From an uncultured Sutterella sp. (GTDB lineage Bacteria > Pseudomonadota > Gammaproteobacteria > Burkholderiales > Burkholderiaceae_F), in NCBI GenBank assembly GCA_937943605.1, contig CALEAW010000101.1, forward strand, positions 1-54,975: DNA of 54,975 bases. The letters are read 5' to 3'. The position numbers were made by a program, and so were the translations under genes. Positions 36,849-44,369 of this stretch are shown here, one piece after another (position 1 is the first letter of the stretch; every line of letters begins with the position of its first letter). Below the pieces are notes generated by a model. It saw nothing but the letters and a program-made list of their open reading frames with translations. It did not search any database and was not told the DNA's origin.

Positions 36849-37048
36849 TTGCGAACGTTTCTCACTTACGATATATTTCTTTTCAACGAACGACGGCTTA
36901 CCACCGCAAACGCCTGAGGGGTCGGGCAAGGTGGGACAATCGAATGAGCATCGATTAGCCGAAATGATGTGTGTTTTCTCCTGCGCATCCGCTGTCGTTT
37001 ATGAGGGTTGGAAGAGCGATCGGTAGGCATACCGGTCGCTCTTTTTTT
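36849..37048 (+). ncRNA. Structured small RNA family, copy A (with promoter and terminator)
   Basis: First of three similar elements. Promoter TTGCGA (36849-36854), 17-bp spacer, TATATT (36872-36877); predicted RNA about 36885-37048. The spacer carries TTCTCACT, part of a Fur-box-like stretch matching 13 of 19 bases of the palindromic consensus. In the RNA a closing stem AACGACGG (36889-36896) pairs with CTGTCGTT (36992-36999). Inside lie CCTGAGGGGTCGGG (36913-36926), hairpin AATCGA/TCGATT (36938-36956), and hairpin GATGTG/CGCATC (36966-36989), whose loop shows TTTTCTCCTG. The terminator is AGAGCGATCGG/CCGGTCGCTCT (37013-37042) plus seven T. No open frame with a ribosome site is present. The element reads away from the ttrS-like gene. 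Confidence 0.78.
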
Positions 37049-37138
37049 CGTTTTTTTTCTAGCCCCCCTCAGACGTTCATGACCACTTAAGCCTCCGCGT
37101 AACAATCTCCCGTCGAATGTAAAAGATTGTTTTAGTTT

Positions 37139-37332
37139 CTGCGAACAGTTCTCATTTCCGATACAGTTAACTCATCAAACAACGGCAACGAAGTTTTCTT
37201 GAGGGGTCAGGATTCTTTGTGAACCGAATATTCGGTGCAAGGCCAACAGTCGTTTTTATCTCCAGCGATCTGTCCGTTGTTGAAAGCAATTTTGATGGTC
37301 GATCGGCAGGCATGCTGATCGACCTTTTTTTT
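37139..37332 (+). ncRNA. Structured small RNA family, copy B (with promoter and terminator)
   Basis: Second copy, 91 bp after copy A. The promoter is weaker: CTGCGA (37139-37144), 17-bp spacer, TACAGT (37162-37167), with TTCTCATT in the spacer. Closing stem AACAACGG (37178-37185) pairs with CCGTTGTT (37274-37281), both strands changed from copy A so pairing is kept. CTTGAGGGGTCAGG is at 37198-37211, hairpin ACCGAA/TTCGGT at 37223-37236. The loop hairpin ACAGTCG/CGATCTGT (37246-37273, one bulge) shows TTTTTATCTCCAG. Terminator GGTCGATC/GATCGACC (37297-37324) plus eight T. It ends 20 bp before the stop of the convergent hypothetical gene. Confidence 0.78.
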
Positions 37333-37351
37333 CGATCAAAAGCGCAGCGAC

Positions 37352-38206
37352 TCATTCATTCGGCAAAGCCGCCATTAAGCGCTGTAGTGCAGCCTCACAT
37401 TGCGGTGAGCCATTTCGAGCGCCTAAGTGATAGATACTCGCCGCTTGCTTTAAGTTTTCGAGTGATCCAAGCGCCTCCACGCGCGCAGCGACCTCTTCAA
37501 CCGCGAACGGCTCTCCAATACTCGCAAGCCAATATAGATCAGGATTGAGCGTTTCGAGCATGTCGTTTGTGAGTGGCAACGTCTCGTACCACGGAAGTGC
37601 CTTTACGTAGGCCTCAAGATATTCGATACTCACGGCCTTCACTTCATACCAAAAGAAGCGCCGAACTTCAAACGCAATGCAACGAGCTAACGGTGTTTCT
37701 CCAAACATCTCCACGATTGCGTTAGCAACCGCTTCTGCCGACAGGCCTTGATGAATCCAAAGTCGAACCAGCTGTACGCAAAGCTCGTAACCTTCTCGCG
37801 TTAGCCAATCATTAGGATAGTTCGCCTGCTTGGCCTCTTGAGGCAACGCTGCCAGGAGCTTTCTAACAAAGCCTTCCACCATAGCTCGCGCAAGAGGTTG
37901 TAAATCTAGATCAACACAATAAAAGAGCCAGCGACCATCCGCATAAATTGACTCGGCCATGGCTCTTTGTTGAGCTACTGGTGTGTCTGGTGTCAGGGCG
38001 TCAAGGCCATGGGCCGCACGCAAAAATCTGGCGGCCGCCTCGCAACGCCCTTCGTATTGCTTCAGCGTCTCAAGAAAAGGTCGTTCGCCACAAAATTCGC
38101 CCAACATGGCACAGGCCATCAGATCATCAGCTGCAATCGACGGCGAGCGACTCAATGCTTGATTTAGGACATAAAACTCATTCACTCGAACGCGAGCCAT
38201 ATTCAT
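37352..38206 (-). CDS. Hypothetical helical protein between small RNA copies B and C
   Basis: Unrecognised 284-residue soluble protein, almost wholly alpha-helical, without signal or membrane segment. The end (LKQAASIYHLGARNGSPQCEAALQRLM) resembles a Sel1-like repeat (A-x-x-x-Y-x-x-G-A-x-x-G-x-x-x-A). The remainder shows no motif I can name. Several Trp/Tyr/Phe clusters (RRFFWYEVKAV, LPWYETLPL) suggest a packed scaffold. The ATG at 38206 has GGAGG 7 bases upstream and is preferred to GTG at 38209. It is convergent with small RNA copy B and divergent from copy C; a functional tie with the RNAs is unproven. Confidence 0.7.
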   Translation of the reverse strand: MNMARVRVNEFYVLNQALSRSPSIAADDLMACAMLGEFCGERPFLETLKQYEGRCEAAARFLRAAHGLDALTPDTPVAQQRAMAESIYADGRWLFYCVDLDLQPLARAMVEGFVRKLLAALPQEAKQANYPNDWLTREGYELCVQLVRLWIHQGLSAEAVANAIVEMFGETPLARCIAFEVRRFFWYEVKAVSIEYLEAYVKALPWYETLPLTNDMLETLNPDLYWLASIGEPFAVEEVAARVEALGSLENLKQAASIYHLGARNGSPQCEAALQRLMAALPNE

Positions 38207-38394
38207 CACACGACCTCCAAAAAAGGACTACTAACGCATGACTGTAATCATAAAACGACAAAATGGAAATCCCTCTTTCTATCTACTCGATAAGAAAAAT
38301 TTATGAGCCTCACTCAGACCGCCCGAAGGTCGTCAGAATCACCAAAACGCTTAACATTCGTTACATCTTTCACGAATTTAGTTCTGTTTAAGTG

Positions 38395-38592
38395 TTGCGA
38401 ACGGTTCTCATTTACGATATATTTATTTCCAACAAACAACGACATCTTGTCGAAACCTGAGGGGTCGGGATTGGCAAGAAATCAGAATGTTCTGGTTATC
38501 GTCCTTGTAATGTGTTTTATCTCCTGCACATTATTCGTTGTTACAGCTATTTTGATGGTCGATCGGCAGGCATGCTGATCGACCTTTTTTTT
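38395..38592 (+). ncRNA. Structured small RNA family, copy C (with promoter and terminator)
   Basis: Third copy. Promoter TTGCGA (38395-38400), 17-bp spacer, TATATT (38418-38423). The spacer region matches 14 of 19 bases of the palindromic Fur box. Closing stem AACAACGA (38435-38442) pairs with TCGTTGTT (38535-38542). CCTGAGGGGTCGGG at 38456-38469; hairpin ATCAGAA/TTCTGGT (38481-38496). Hairpin TAATGTG/CACATTA (38508-38533) has loop TTTTATCTCCTG. Terminator GGTCGATC/GATCGACC (38557-38584) plus eight T, identical to copy B over more than 30 bases. A short alternative hairpin GACA/TGTC (38441-38451) competes with the closing stem. A DUF3592 gene begins 94 bp after the terminator. Confidence 0.8.
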
Positions 38593-38685
38593 CGCCATTC
38601 TGTCGCAACGTTCGTGTGCTTAAGACAGCATCCTCTCGTTTTTGTTAAAGTGAATCATCCGTAGGCTTTTTTTCAAGAGGCACGC

Positions 38686-39135
38686 ATGTCTGACCTTTTT
38701 CCGACCATTTTTGGTGGTGCAGCTTTGATCACCGGGATTGCCCTCTTTGTGACTGGCATCAAACATACCTTTAACGCCATGACGTTACGCACCAAAGGTC
38801 TTAAAGCCACAGCCACCATTGAGCGCGTCGATGTGCGTGAAACGATGATGCATCGTGACGACCAACCGGTCACCGTGTACTACTACACAGAGGTGGTGAA
38901 ATATACGACCTGGGACGGTCAAGTGATGGTCATTAAACTCCCCGAAAAGAACGAAAGCGAACACCGTGGGCAAATCGGCGATAGGATCGAGATTCGCTAT
39001 AACCCAGACCGCCCGACTTTAGCGACCCCTGTTGTCGGGAGCACCATGGGCATCATTGGTCCCATTTTGATTGTAGCTGGGCTTGCCTTAAGCGGCTTTG
39101 CGGGCTGGTTTATCCTGCAAAATGTCACGTTTTAA
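38686..39135 (+). CDS. DUF3592 membrane protein
   Basis: 149 residues with a membrane helix at each end (about 5-25 and 120-142). Between them is a beta-rich domain containing VVKYTTWDGQVMVIKLPEKN and GDRIEIRYNPDRPTLA. The G-x-x-V-x-V-x-Y-(N/D)-P-x-x-P motif is the hallmark of DUF3592. Function unknown. The ribosome site AAGAGG is placed suitably before the ATG. It lies downstream of small RNA copy C but after that element's terminator, so it is only a possible read-through product. Confidence 0.78.
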   Translation: MSDLFPTIFGGAALITGIALFVTGIKHTFNAMTLRTKGLKATATIERVDVRETMMHRDDQPVTVYYYTEVVKYTTWDGQVMVIKLPEKNESEHRGQIGDRIEIRYNPDRPTLATPVVGSTMGIIGPILIVAGLALSGFAGWFILQNVTF

Positions 39136-39158
39136 CGACATCGATCGCCAAAATTCAG

Positions 39159-39184
39159 AGGGCGCACTCATGAGAGAACGCCCT
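39159..39184. terminator. Weak hairpin between the DUF3592 gene and dsbA-like gene
   Basis: AGGGCG (39159-39164) pairs with CGCCCT (39179-39184), followed by TATTAA rather than a T run. It is the only candidate terminator between these convergent genes. Confidence 0.35.
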
Positions 39185-39186
39185 TA

Positions 39187-39852
39187 TTAATCGTTCTTTT
39201 GGGCCAGTTCATGCACTAGGTCGACAAAATAGTCCACACCGCGAATAGCCTTCGTCATCACCAAATAACGACCATTGACAACATAGCCTGGAATCCCTTG
39301 GATCTTGGCCACCTCTATTAAACCCTTCCACTCGTCAGCCAATTGAATCGCCGCAGGTTGATTAGCTTTATTGAGTAGCACATCCTTTTCGAGCCCCGTG
39401 GCCTTGGCGGCAGCCAACACAAACCCATCCGTGCTATTTGACCAACGTTGACCTTGACGATGGTAGCCCTCGTACCACGCATGCTTCGCTCGACTATAAA
39501 GCGACGTAGTATCGTTTACCGAACGCCCAGCCGCTTCGTCTTCTAGCCACAGACTAGCCAAGATTTGGCTCGCCAATCGGCCGTGCTGGCCCTTACTCTC
39601 AATATGAATAGGCACAAGCTTGAGGTGTGAGTCGCTAGCAATACGTGGCATCACCTCTGGGTCAAAGGCCTCATCAAACCTAAAGCAAAAGGGGCAACTA
39701 TAAGACCAAAGTTTGATGATCGTACCTTGAGCATTTGCAATCGGTGTCTCGAGCCTCACATACTGTTTACCTTCAACCGCTGCCGCGTGCGCGAGCGAAG
39801 TAGAAAAACATACGGCACCTATTGCACCGAGCAATAAAGAACGACGATTCAT
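39187..39852 (-). CDS. DsbA-family thiol:disulfide oxidoreductase with CPFC active site (DsbL-like)
   Basis: Periplasmic disulfide-introducing enzyme, 221 residues. Signal peptide MNRRSLLLGAIGAVCF... to AHA, thioredoxin fold with CPFC in WSYSCPFCFRFDEAF, a helical insert, and cis-proline loop QGIPGYVVNGRYLV. Classic DsbA has CPHC; CPFC is characteristic of DsbL, which works with DsbI on dedicated substrates such as arylsulfate sulfotransferase. No dsbI or sulfotransferase gene is adjacent. The two Arg near the start resemble Tat, but the motif is incomplete. The ATG at 39852 has GGAGGG 7 bases upstream and is preferred to TTG at 39855. Confidence 0.85.
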   Translation of the reverse strand: MNRRSLLLGAIGAVCFSTSLAHAAAVEGKQYVRLETPIANAQGTIIKLWSYSCPFCFRFDEAFDPEVMPRIASDSHLKLVPIHIESKGQHGRLASQILASLWLEDEAAGRSVNDTTSLYSRAKHAWYEGYHRQGQRWSNSTDGFVLAAAKATGLEKDVLLNKANQPAAIQLADEWKGLIEVAKIQGIPGYVVNGRYLVMTKAIRGVDYFVDLVHELAQKND

Positions 39853-39984
39853 CAAGAGCCCTCCAGATCATATTGGTCTTATTAGAAATTTAGGCTACCA
39901 TCTTAGTCCTCTTAATTAAGCTTGTTCGATTACTGCTCGACTTCTATATATTTCATTACACATTTGCAAAAAAACGAAATACAT

Positions 39985-40020
39985 AAAAAAGTGACACGGG
40001 CTTTTGACTTCCCGTGCCAC
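39985..40020 (-). terminator. Terminator of the second C69 dipeptidase gene
   Basis: On the minus strand GTGGCACGGG pairs with CCCGTGTCAC (one G-U, 39991-40020), then TTTTTT. Confidence 0.88.
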
Positions 40021-40065
40021 CGTAAGCATTTAACAACCTATCACGAGCGATCTGTTGTTTTGGCC

Positions 40066-41559
40066 TTAGTCTTTACGCTTGTTGTTCGCAAAGAAGTTAG
40101 CCGCCTGAATATCTTCAGTGCGAATCGTAAAGACCTGGTTCGTGAGCGACTCGGTCAAGGCTTCAGCATCATTCATCACCTTGAGGTTGAAGTCGTTCAA
40201 GAGTTTCTTCGCAGCCTTCGGATCCTTCTTCACAACTTTCATGTATTCGTCTTCCATCTTGGCCTGAGCCTTGGCAGTATCCGCTTCAAAGGTCTTGTAG
40301 GCAGCCTGCACGATCGGCGCAAGCTTCTGGTAGTCAGTCATAACCAAGGTCTGGAGCTTGCGATACTTCCAGTAGATGGATTCACTGTCAGCCTTATCAG
40401 TACCCATGCCGTAGTGCGCCGGATAGCTTTCGAGGCCATGGTAGTAAGGCACGTAGCAAGAAAGGTCGGCCATACCGATACCAACATAAGCCACTTCACC
40501 GATTTCCTTCGGCAACCACGGACGAACCTGCATGACGTGAGATTCATACGTGCGGAAGACGCTAATTGGACGCCACGGTTCCTTGCCATTTAAGACCGGG
40601 TTGTACGGATCGTGTTCAGTGCCTTGATAATGGTTACGAAGCACCGTCTTCATGTCTTCAACCGTGAGCTTCTTTTCTGGCTTCAGATAGACCGGATACG
40701 TACGGCCTTCGTCAGGCTTTTGTTCAAGCGACGGATTAAAGAGCTTCTGAATCTGCCACACGCGTGGGTCGTTATAGACGCGGTCACGACCGTCGTCACG
40801 GCAATAGGCCTTCGAGAAGTTGAATGCGCCGTCCTTGGCCGGATCATAGAAACCATGCTTCGTCGCGAATTCGATCAAGGTCTTAGAGCCCATGAATTCG
40901 TCGCTCTTCGGATCATATGCTTGTAAGCGACCCTGGTTACCCGAGGCAAAATACATGTCCTTTGGCGTACGGTGAGCCATCCACTGATGACCCGTACCCG
41001 TTTCAAAGTACCAAACTTCCTTCGGGTCGACAAAGACAACACCAAAGCCTTCTCCCGCACCGATTGTTTCAACGATTTCACCCAAAATCTTGATGCCTTC
41101 ACGAGCGGTCTTGGCACGCGGCAAAATCACGTCATGAATATCGTCTTCGGTGATGCCCGTTGCTTCGTTATAAGGATCGATCTTCAGCGCATCGTCACGC
41201 GCAAAAATGGATTCAGTGCCCGAGATACCGACACCAGCTTCGTTATAACCGACGGCACCATGCAACTGCGTCTTCCAGTTAGGCACGGTGGTGTAGCGCA
41301 TACTGTTCTTTGGCAAGGGATACTCAAAATTCGTTGCGCCATCATGGTCCTTCGTGCGATAAACACCCGTCTGATTGGTCTTAGCCGGATGGATCACGAA
41401 GTGCTGTGCCTTGAGTGCCGAGCTATCTGCAGCACGCGCAATCAAGAACGAACCGTCAGCCGTTGCGCCTTCACCTACGACCACGGTCGTGCAAGCCAAA
41501 GCAGAAGCAGAAAGTGCGCTCGTTAGCGCAACAGCCAAAGCGAGTTTACGAAAAAGCAT
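40066..41559 (-). CDS. Secreted C69-family dipeptidase, second paralogue
   Basis: 497-residue relative of the peptidase at 7914. The signal peptide (about 22 residues) ends in ASALA and is followed by CTTVVVGEGATADG, putting the nucleophilic Cys at the mature N-terminus. LIARAADSS replaces the GHNEDN of the first copy. GVGISGTESIFA and GEGFGVVFVDPKEVWYFETGTGHQWMA are standard C69 segments. The lysine-rich C-terminal helix region has no named domain. AAGGA stands before the ATG. Different GHNED-type residues suggest the two enzymes prefer different peptides. Confidence 0.85.
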   Translation of the reverse strand: MLFRKLALAVALTSALSASALACTTVVVGEGATADGSFLIARAADSSALKAQHFVIHPAKTNQTGVYRTKDHDGATNFEYPLPKNSMRYTTVPNWKTQLHGAVGYNEAGVGISGTESIFARDDALKIDPYNEATGITEDDIHDVILPRAKTAREGIKILGEIVETIGAGEGFGVVFVDPKEVWYFETGTGHQWMAHRTPKDMYFASGNQGRLQAYDPKSDEFMGSKTLIEFATKHGFYDPAKDGAFNFSKAYCRDDGRDRVYNDPRVWQIQKLFNPSLEQKPDEGRTYPVYLKPEKKLTVEDMKTVLRNHYQGTEHDPYNPVLNGKEPWRPISVFRTYESHVMQVRPWLPKEIGEVAYVGIGMADLSCYVPYYHGLESYPAHYGMGTDKADSESIYWKYRKLQTLVMTDYQKLAPIVQAAYKTFEADTAKAQAKMEDEYMKVVKKDPKAAKKLLNDFNLKVMNDAEALTESLTNQVFTIRTEDIQAANFFANNKRKD

Positions 41560-42005
41560 GTCTCTTTCCTTATAGTCCTACGCGCTGATCTATTGGTCTG
41601 ATATCAGCGTGAGGCGGTGTTTGCGCCTGACATTCCAAGACTCAGAGCTCCATCCTGTTCGCACCGTGGGCAGTCCAACGATTCATGTAAATCACGGGTG
41701 AACGCCTCTCGTGAGGCAACTTTTGGATTTTCGCGATCTGAGGTGGCGGTCCAGTCTAGACAACAAACGAAGTGAATCGTCAGCCTGTCGATTTAGGTAA
41801 TTCATCTTAGATCCGCGTTTTAACCCTTCGCAATGACGACTCGGGCAAACGCTGATCTAATTGTTTCTAAAGATGTCTCAAGCGTCACTCAAGACTTGAT
41901 ATCGGCTCATGTGTCATATTCCAAAAAGACGCAACAGTTATTACAATATCGGTGACTTTGCGGTAGGACGCCCAACCCTCAGCGTTCCCGCCTCTTATTG
42001 ATTGA
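41560..42005. other. Divergent intergenic region, dipeptidase and hydrogenase promoters
   Basis: About 450 bases between divergent starts. A short inverted repeat (CGCTGAT...ATCAGCG, about 41583-41609) lies just upstream of the dipeptidase. I looked for an FNR-type TTGAT-N4-ATCAA site before the hydrogenase and did not find a full one. No gene is evident. Confidence 0.45.
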
Positions 42006-42016
42006 CAGGAGATCGC

Positions 42017-44071
42017 ATGACTCAGCACATGCCGCAGGATGTTCGCGTTGCCATTGACGAGAACAACCCTGCCATTTATCGAGATGAAGCGCTTTGTGTT
42101 ACTTGCCGACTTTGCGCGGGGGTATGTAACGAATATATTGGTGTGAATAGCGCTTATGAGCTCGCCAAAACCAATAACCGCTCTGTTTGCATTCATTGTG
42201 GCCAGTGCATCCCCGTCTGTCCGACCAATTCCCTTCAAGTCAAATCTTCTCGCGATGAGGTGGCTCGCGCGATTGCAGACCCCGACAAGATTGTCATCTT
42301 CTCGACGAGTCCTTCTGTGCGCGTTGCGCTCGGTGACGAATTCGGTTTGGATGAAGGGGCGTTTGTTGAAGGCAAGATGATCGAATTGCTGCGTCGTATC
42401 GGTGGCGACTATATCCTTGATACGAACTTCGCTGCTGACCTCACGATTTGCGAAGAAGCGGCTGAACTCATTCAGCGCGTAACCAAGGCAACAGGTCCTT
42501 TGCCCCAATTTACGAGTTGTTGCCCGGCCTGGGTTCGCTATTGCGAAACCTTCCACCCGGACATGATTGAGCATATTTCGAGTGCCAAGAGTCCGATCGG
42601 CATGCAGGGTCCCACAGTCAAGACCTACTTCGCCAAGAAGATGAACTTGGATCCCAAGCGCATTGTCCATGTAGCAGTCACGCCTTGCACGGCCAAAAAA
42701 GCTGAAATTCTTCGTGACGAAATGAATGCCGCGGGTCGCCTGTTGGGTGATCCGGCCATGCGCGACACTGACTACGTCATCACGACGACCGAATTGGCTG
42801 ATTGGGCAAAGACCGAGAAGATTGACTTTAAGGCGCTCCCCGATGGCAAATACGACCGCTTCATGGGCGAAGGCTCTGGCGCAGGTGTCATCTTCGGCAA
42901 CACGGGTGGCGTGATGGAAGCCGCGCTTCGTACGGCCTACCGTCATTTAACTGGCGAAGTCGCCCCCGCTCAACTCTATGAACTCACGCCCGTACGTGGA
43001 CTTCAGGATGTCAAGGACGCCACAATTTCCATCGCTGGCAACGACATCAATGTCGCCGTCATCTACGGTACGGCCGCTGCTGGTCAGTTCCTTAACAAGC
43101 TTCGTGCAGGCGAACTCGAGAAGGTCTATCATTTCGTTGAAGTGATGACTTGTCCGGGCGGTTGCATTTCTGGTGGTGGTCAACCCTCTACCTTTGGTGC
43201 TTCTGCAGACGCTCAGCGTGAAGCCCGTATTGAAAGTCTTTATGCGCGTGATCGCGCCATGGATTGCCGTACAAGTGACGACAATCCTGAAATCAAAGCC
43301 CTGTATCGAGATTTCTTTGGCGAGCCTTTGAGCCCCCTAGCCGAAGAACTTCTTCATACTTCGTATACCGACAGAAGTCGCGATTTAGGAGAAAACAAAA
43401 TGTCTTATATCTGCAAGGTTTGTGGCTATATCTATGAAGGCGATGAATTGCCTGAAGGCTACATTTGCCCGCTTTGCCATAAGGGTACCGAAGTCTTCGA
43501 AAAGATCGAACCCAAGGCTCCGGCTGCTCAGGGCGAAAAGACGCTTGCTGGCACCAAGACCGAAAAGAACTTGCAGGCCGCTTTCGCCGGTGAAAGCCAG
43601 GCTCGTAACAAGTACACGTATTTTGCTGAAGTCGCCCAGCGTGAAGGCTATGAACAGCTCGCTGAAATCTTCTTGAGCACCGCTCGTAACGAACAGGAAC
43701 ACGCTCGTCTTTGGTTCGCTGCGCTCGGCGGCATCAACGGTACCGCTGCCAACCTCAAGGCTGCCGCTGAAGGCGAAAACTACGAATGGACCGACATGTA
43801 TGTCCAGTTCGCTAAGGATGCTGAAGAAGAAGGCTTCCCTGAACTCGCTGCCAAGTTCCGTGCCGTTGGTGCGATCGAACGCGCTCACGAAGAACGCTAC
43901 CTCAAGCTTCTCAAGAACGTCGAAATGCAGCAGGTCTTTGAAAAGGCTGGTGAATGCATGTGGGAATGCCGCATCTGCGGTCACCTCGTCGTTGGCACGA
44001 AGGCTCCTGAAGTTTGCCCGGTCTGCGGTTATAGCCAGGCCTACTTCCAAGTTCGCGCTGAAAACTACTAA
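42017..44071 (+). CDS. [FeFe]-hydrogenase fused to rubredoxin and rubrerythrin
   Basis: One 684-residue frame with three parts. Residues 27-68 hold two [4Fe-4S] ferredoxin motifs (CVTCRLCAGVC; CIHCGQCIPVC). Residues 90-452 are the H-cluster domain: L1 FTSCCPAW (165-172), L2 TPCTAKKAE (222-230), L3 EVMTCPGGCISGGGQP (375-390), ending HTSYTDRSR as free-standing hydrogenases do. L2 normally reads MPC, so its Met is Thr here. From Met462 comes a rubredoxin-like domain (CKVC...CPLC), then a ferritin-like di-iron rubrerythrin (ESQARNKYTYFAEVA; ARNEQEHARLWF) and a C-terminal CRIC...CPVC. Likely role: coupling hydrogen or ferredoxin oxidation to peroxide reduction. AGGAG precedes the ATG. Maturases HydEFG are not in the window. 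Confidence 0.88.
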   Translation: MTQHMPQDVRVAIDENNPAIYRDEALCVTCRLCAGVCNEYIGVNSAYELAKTNNRSVCIHCGQCIPVCPTNSLQVKSSRDEVARAIADPDKIVIFSTSPSVRVALGDEFGLDEGAFVEGKMIELLRRIGGDYILDTNFAADLTICEEAAELIQRVTKATGPLPQFTSCCPAWVRYCETFHPDMIEHISSAKSPIGMQGPTVKTYFAKKMNLDPKRIVHVAVTPCTAKKAEILRDEMNAAGRLLGDPAMRDTDYVITTTELADWAKTEKIDFKALPDGKYDRFMGEGSGAGVIFGNTGGVMEAALRTAYRHLTGEVAPAQLYELTPVRGLQDVKDATISIAGNDINVAVIYGTAAAGQFLNKLRAGELEKVYHFVEVMTCPGGCISGGGQPSTFGASADAQREARIESLYARDRAMDCRTSDDNPEIKALYRDFFGEPLSPLAEELLHTSYTDRSRDLGENKMSYICKVCGYIYEGDELPEGYICPLCHKGTEVFEKIEPKAPAAQGEKTLAGTKTEKNLQAAFAGESQARNKYTYFAEVAQREGYEQLAEIFLSTARNEQEHARLWFAALGGINGTAANLKAAAEGENYEWTDMYVQFAKDAEEEGFPELAAKFRAVGAIERAHEERYLKLLKNVEMQQVFEKAGECMWECRICGHLVVGTKAPEVCPVCGYSQAYFQVRAENY
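43387..43402 (+). promoter_or_regulatory. Internal ribosome binding site and start for a free rubredoxin-rubrerythrin
   Basis: Inside the fused frame AGGAGAAAAC (43387-43396) is followed by ATG at 43400, the first codon of MSYICKVCG. This is a better ribosome site than many real starts in the window. It lies exactly at the hydrogenase/rubredoxin junction. It suggests either a second 223-residue product made from the same message or a recent loss of the stop between two former genes. Confidence 0.65.
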
Positions 44072-44107
44072 GCCGACCGACAACTTAGTCGTTAGCTAAA
44101 CACTCAA

Positions 44108-44146
44108 AGCCTATAGCGATCTTTCGTGTCGCTGTAGGCTTTTTTG
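44108..44146 (+). terminator. Terminator of the hydrogenase-rubrerythrin gene
   Basis: AGCCTATAGCGA pairs with TCGCTGTAGGCT (one mismatch-type G-U pair), followed by TTTTTT. Confidence 0.87.
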
Positions 44147-44369
44147 TTACCACCAAAGCCTTGTGATGCAGCATTATCAAATTTAAGCGTCACCTGACGC
44201 GCCAATGTAACAAATTCTGACTTCAATCACTTCGCCGTGAGAGGCGCTTTTGCTCTAAAGGCTGAATACGCCTTGAGGCTCGACACAATTCTCTTAGTGT
44301 ACGACGCTTGACGCCCGCTAGTTCATCCTTTAAAACACAGTCACTCTTGTCGTTTTAAGGATTTAAACC

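Noticed and set aside
36849..38592. The triplicate elements as CRISPR, MITE or REP repeats
   Set aside because: Only three copies of about 195 bp at irregular spacing, without terminal inverted repeats or target duplications; promoters, covarying stems and terminators fit RNA genes better.
38395..38686. Copy C as a riboswitch leader of the DUF3592 gene
   Set aside because: Not excluded, but copies A and B have no gene in the same orientation directly downstream (B faces a convergent gene), so a leader role does not explain the family.
41880..42005. FNR box before the hydrogenase
   Set aside because: TTGATATCGGCTCA shows only one half-site of TTGAT-N4-ATCAA; not good enough to call.
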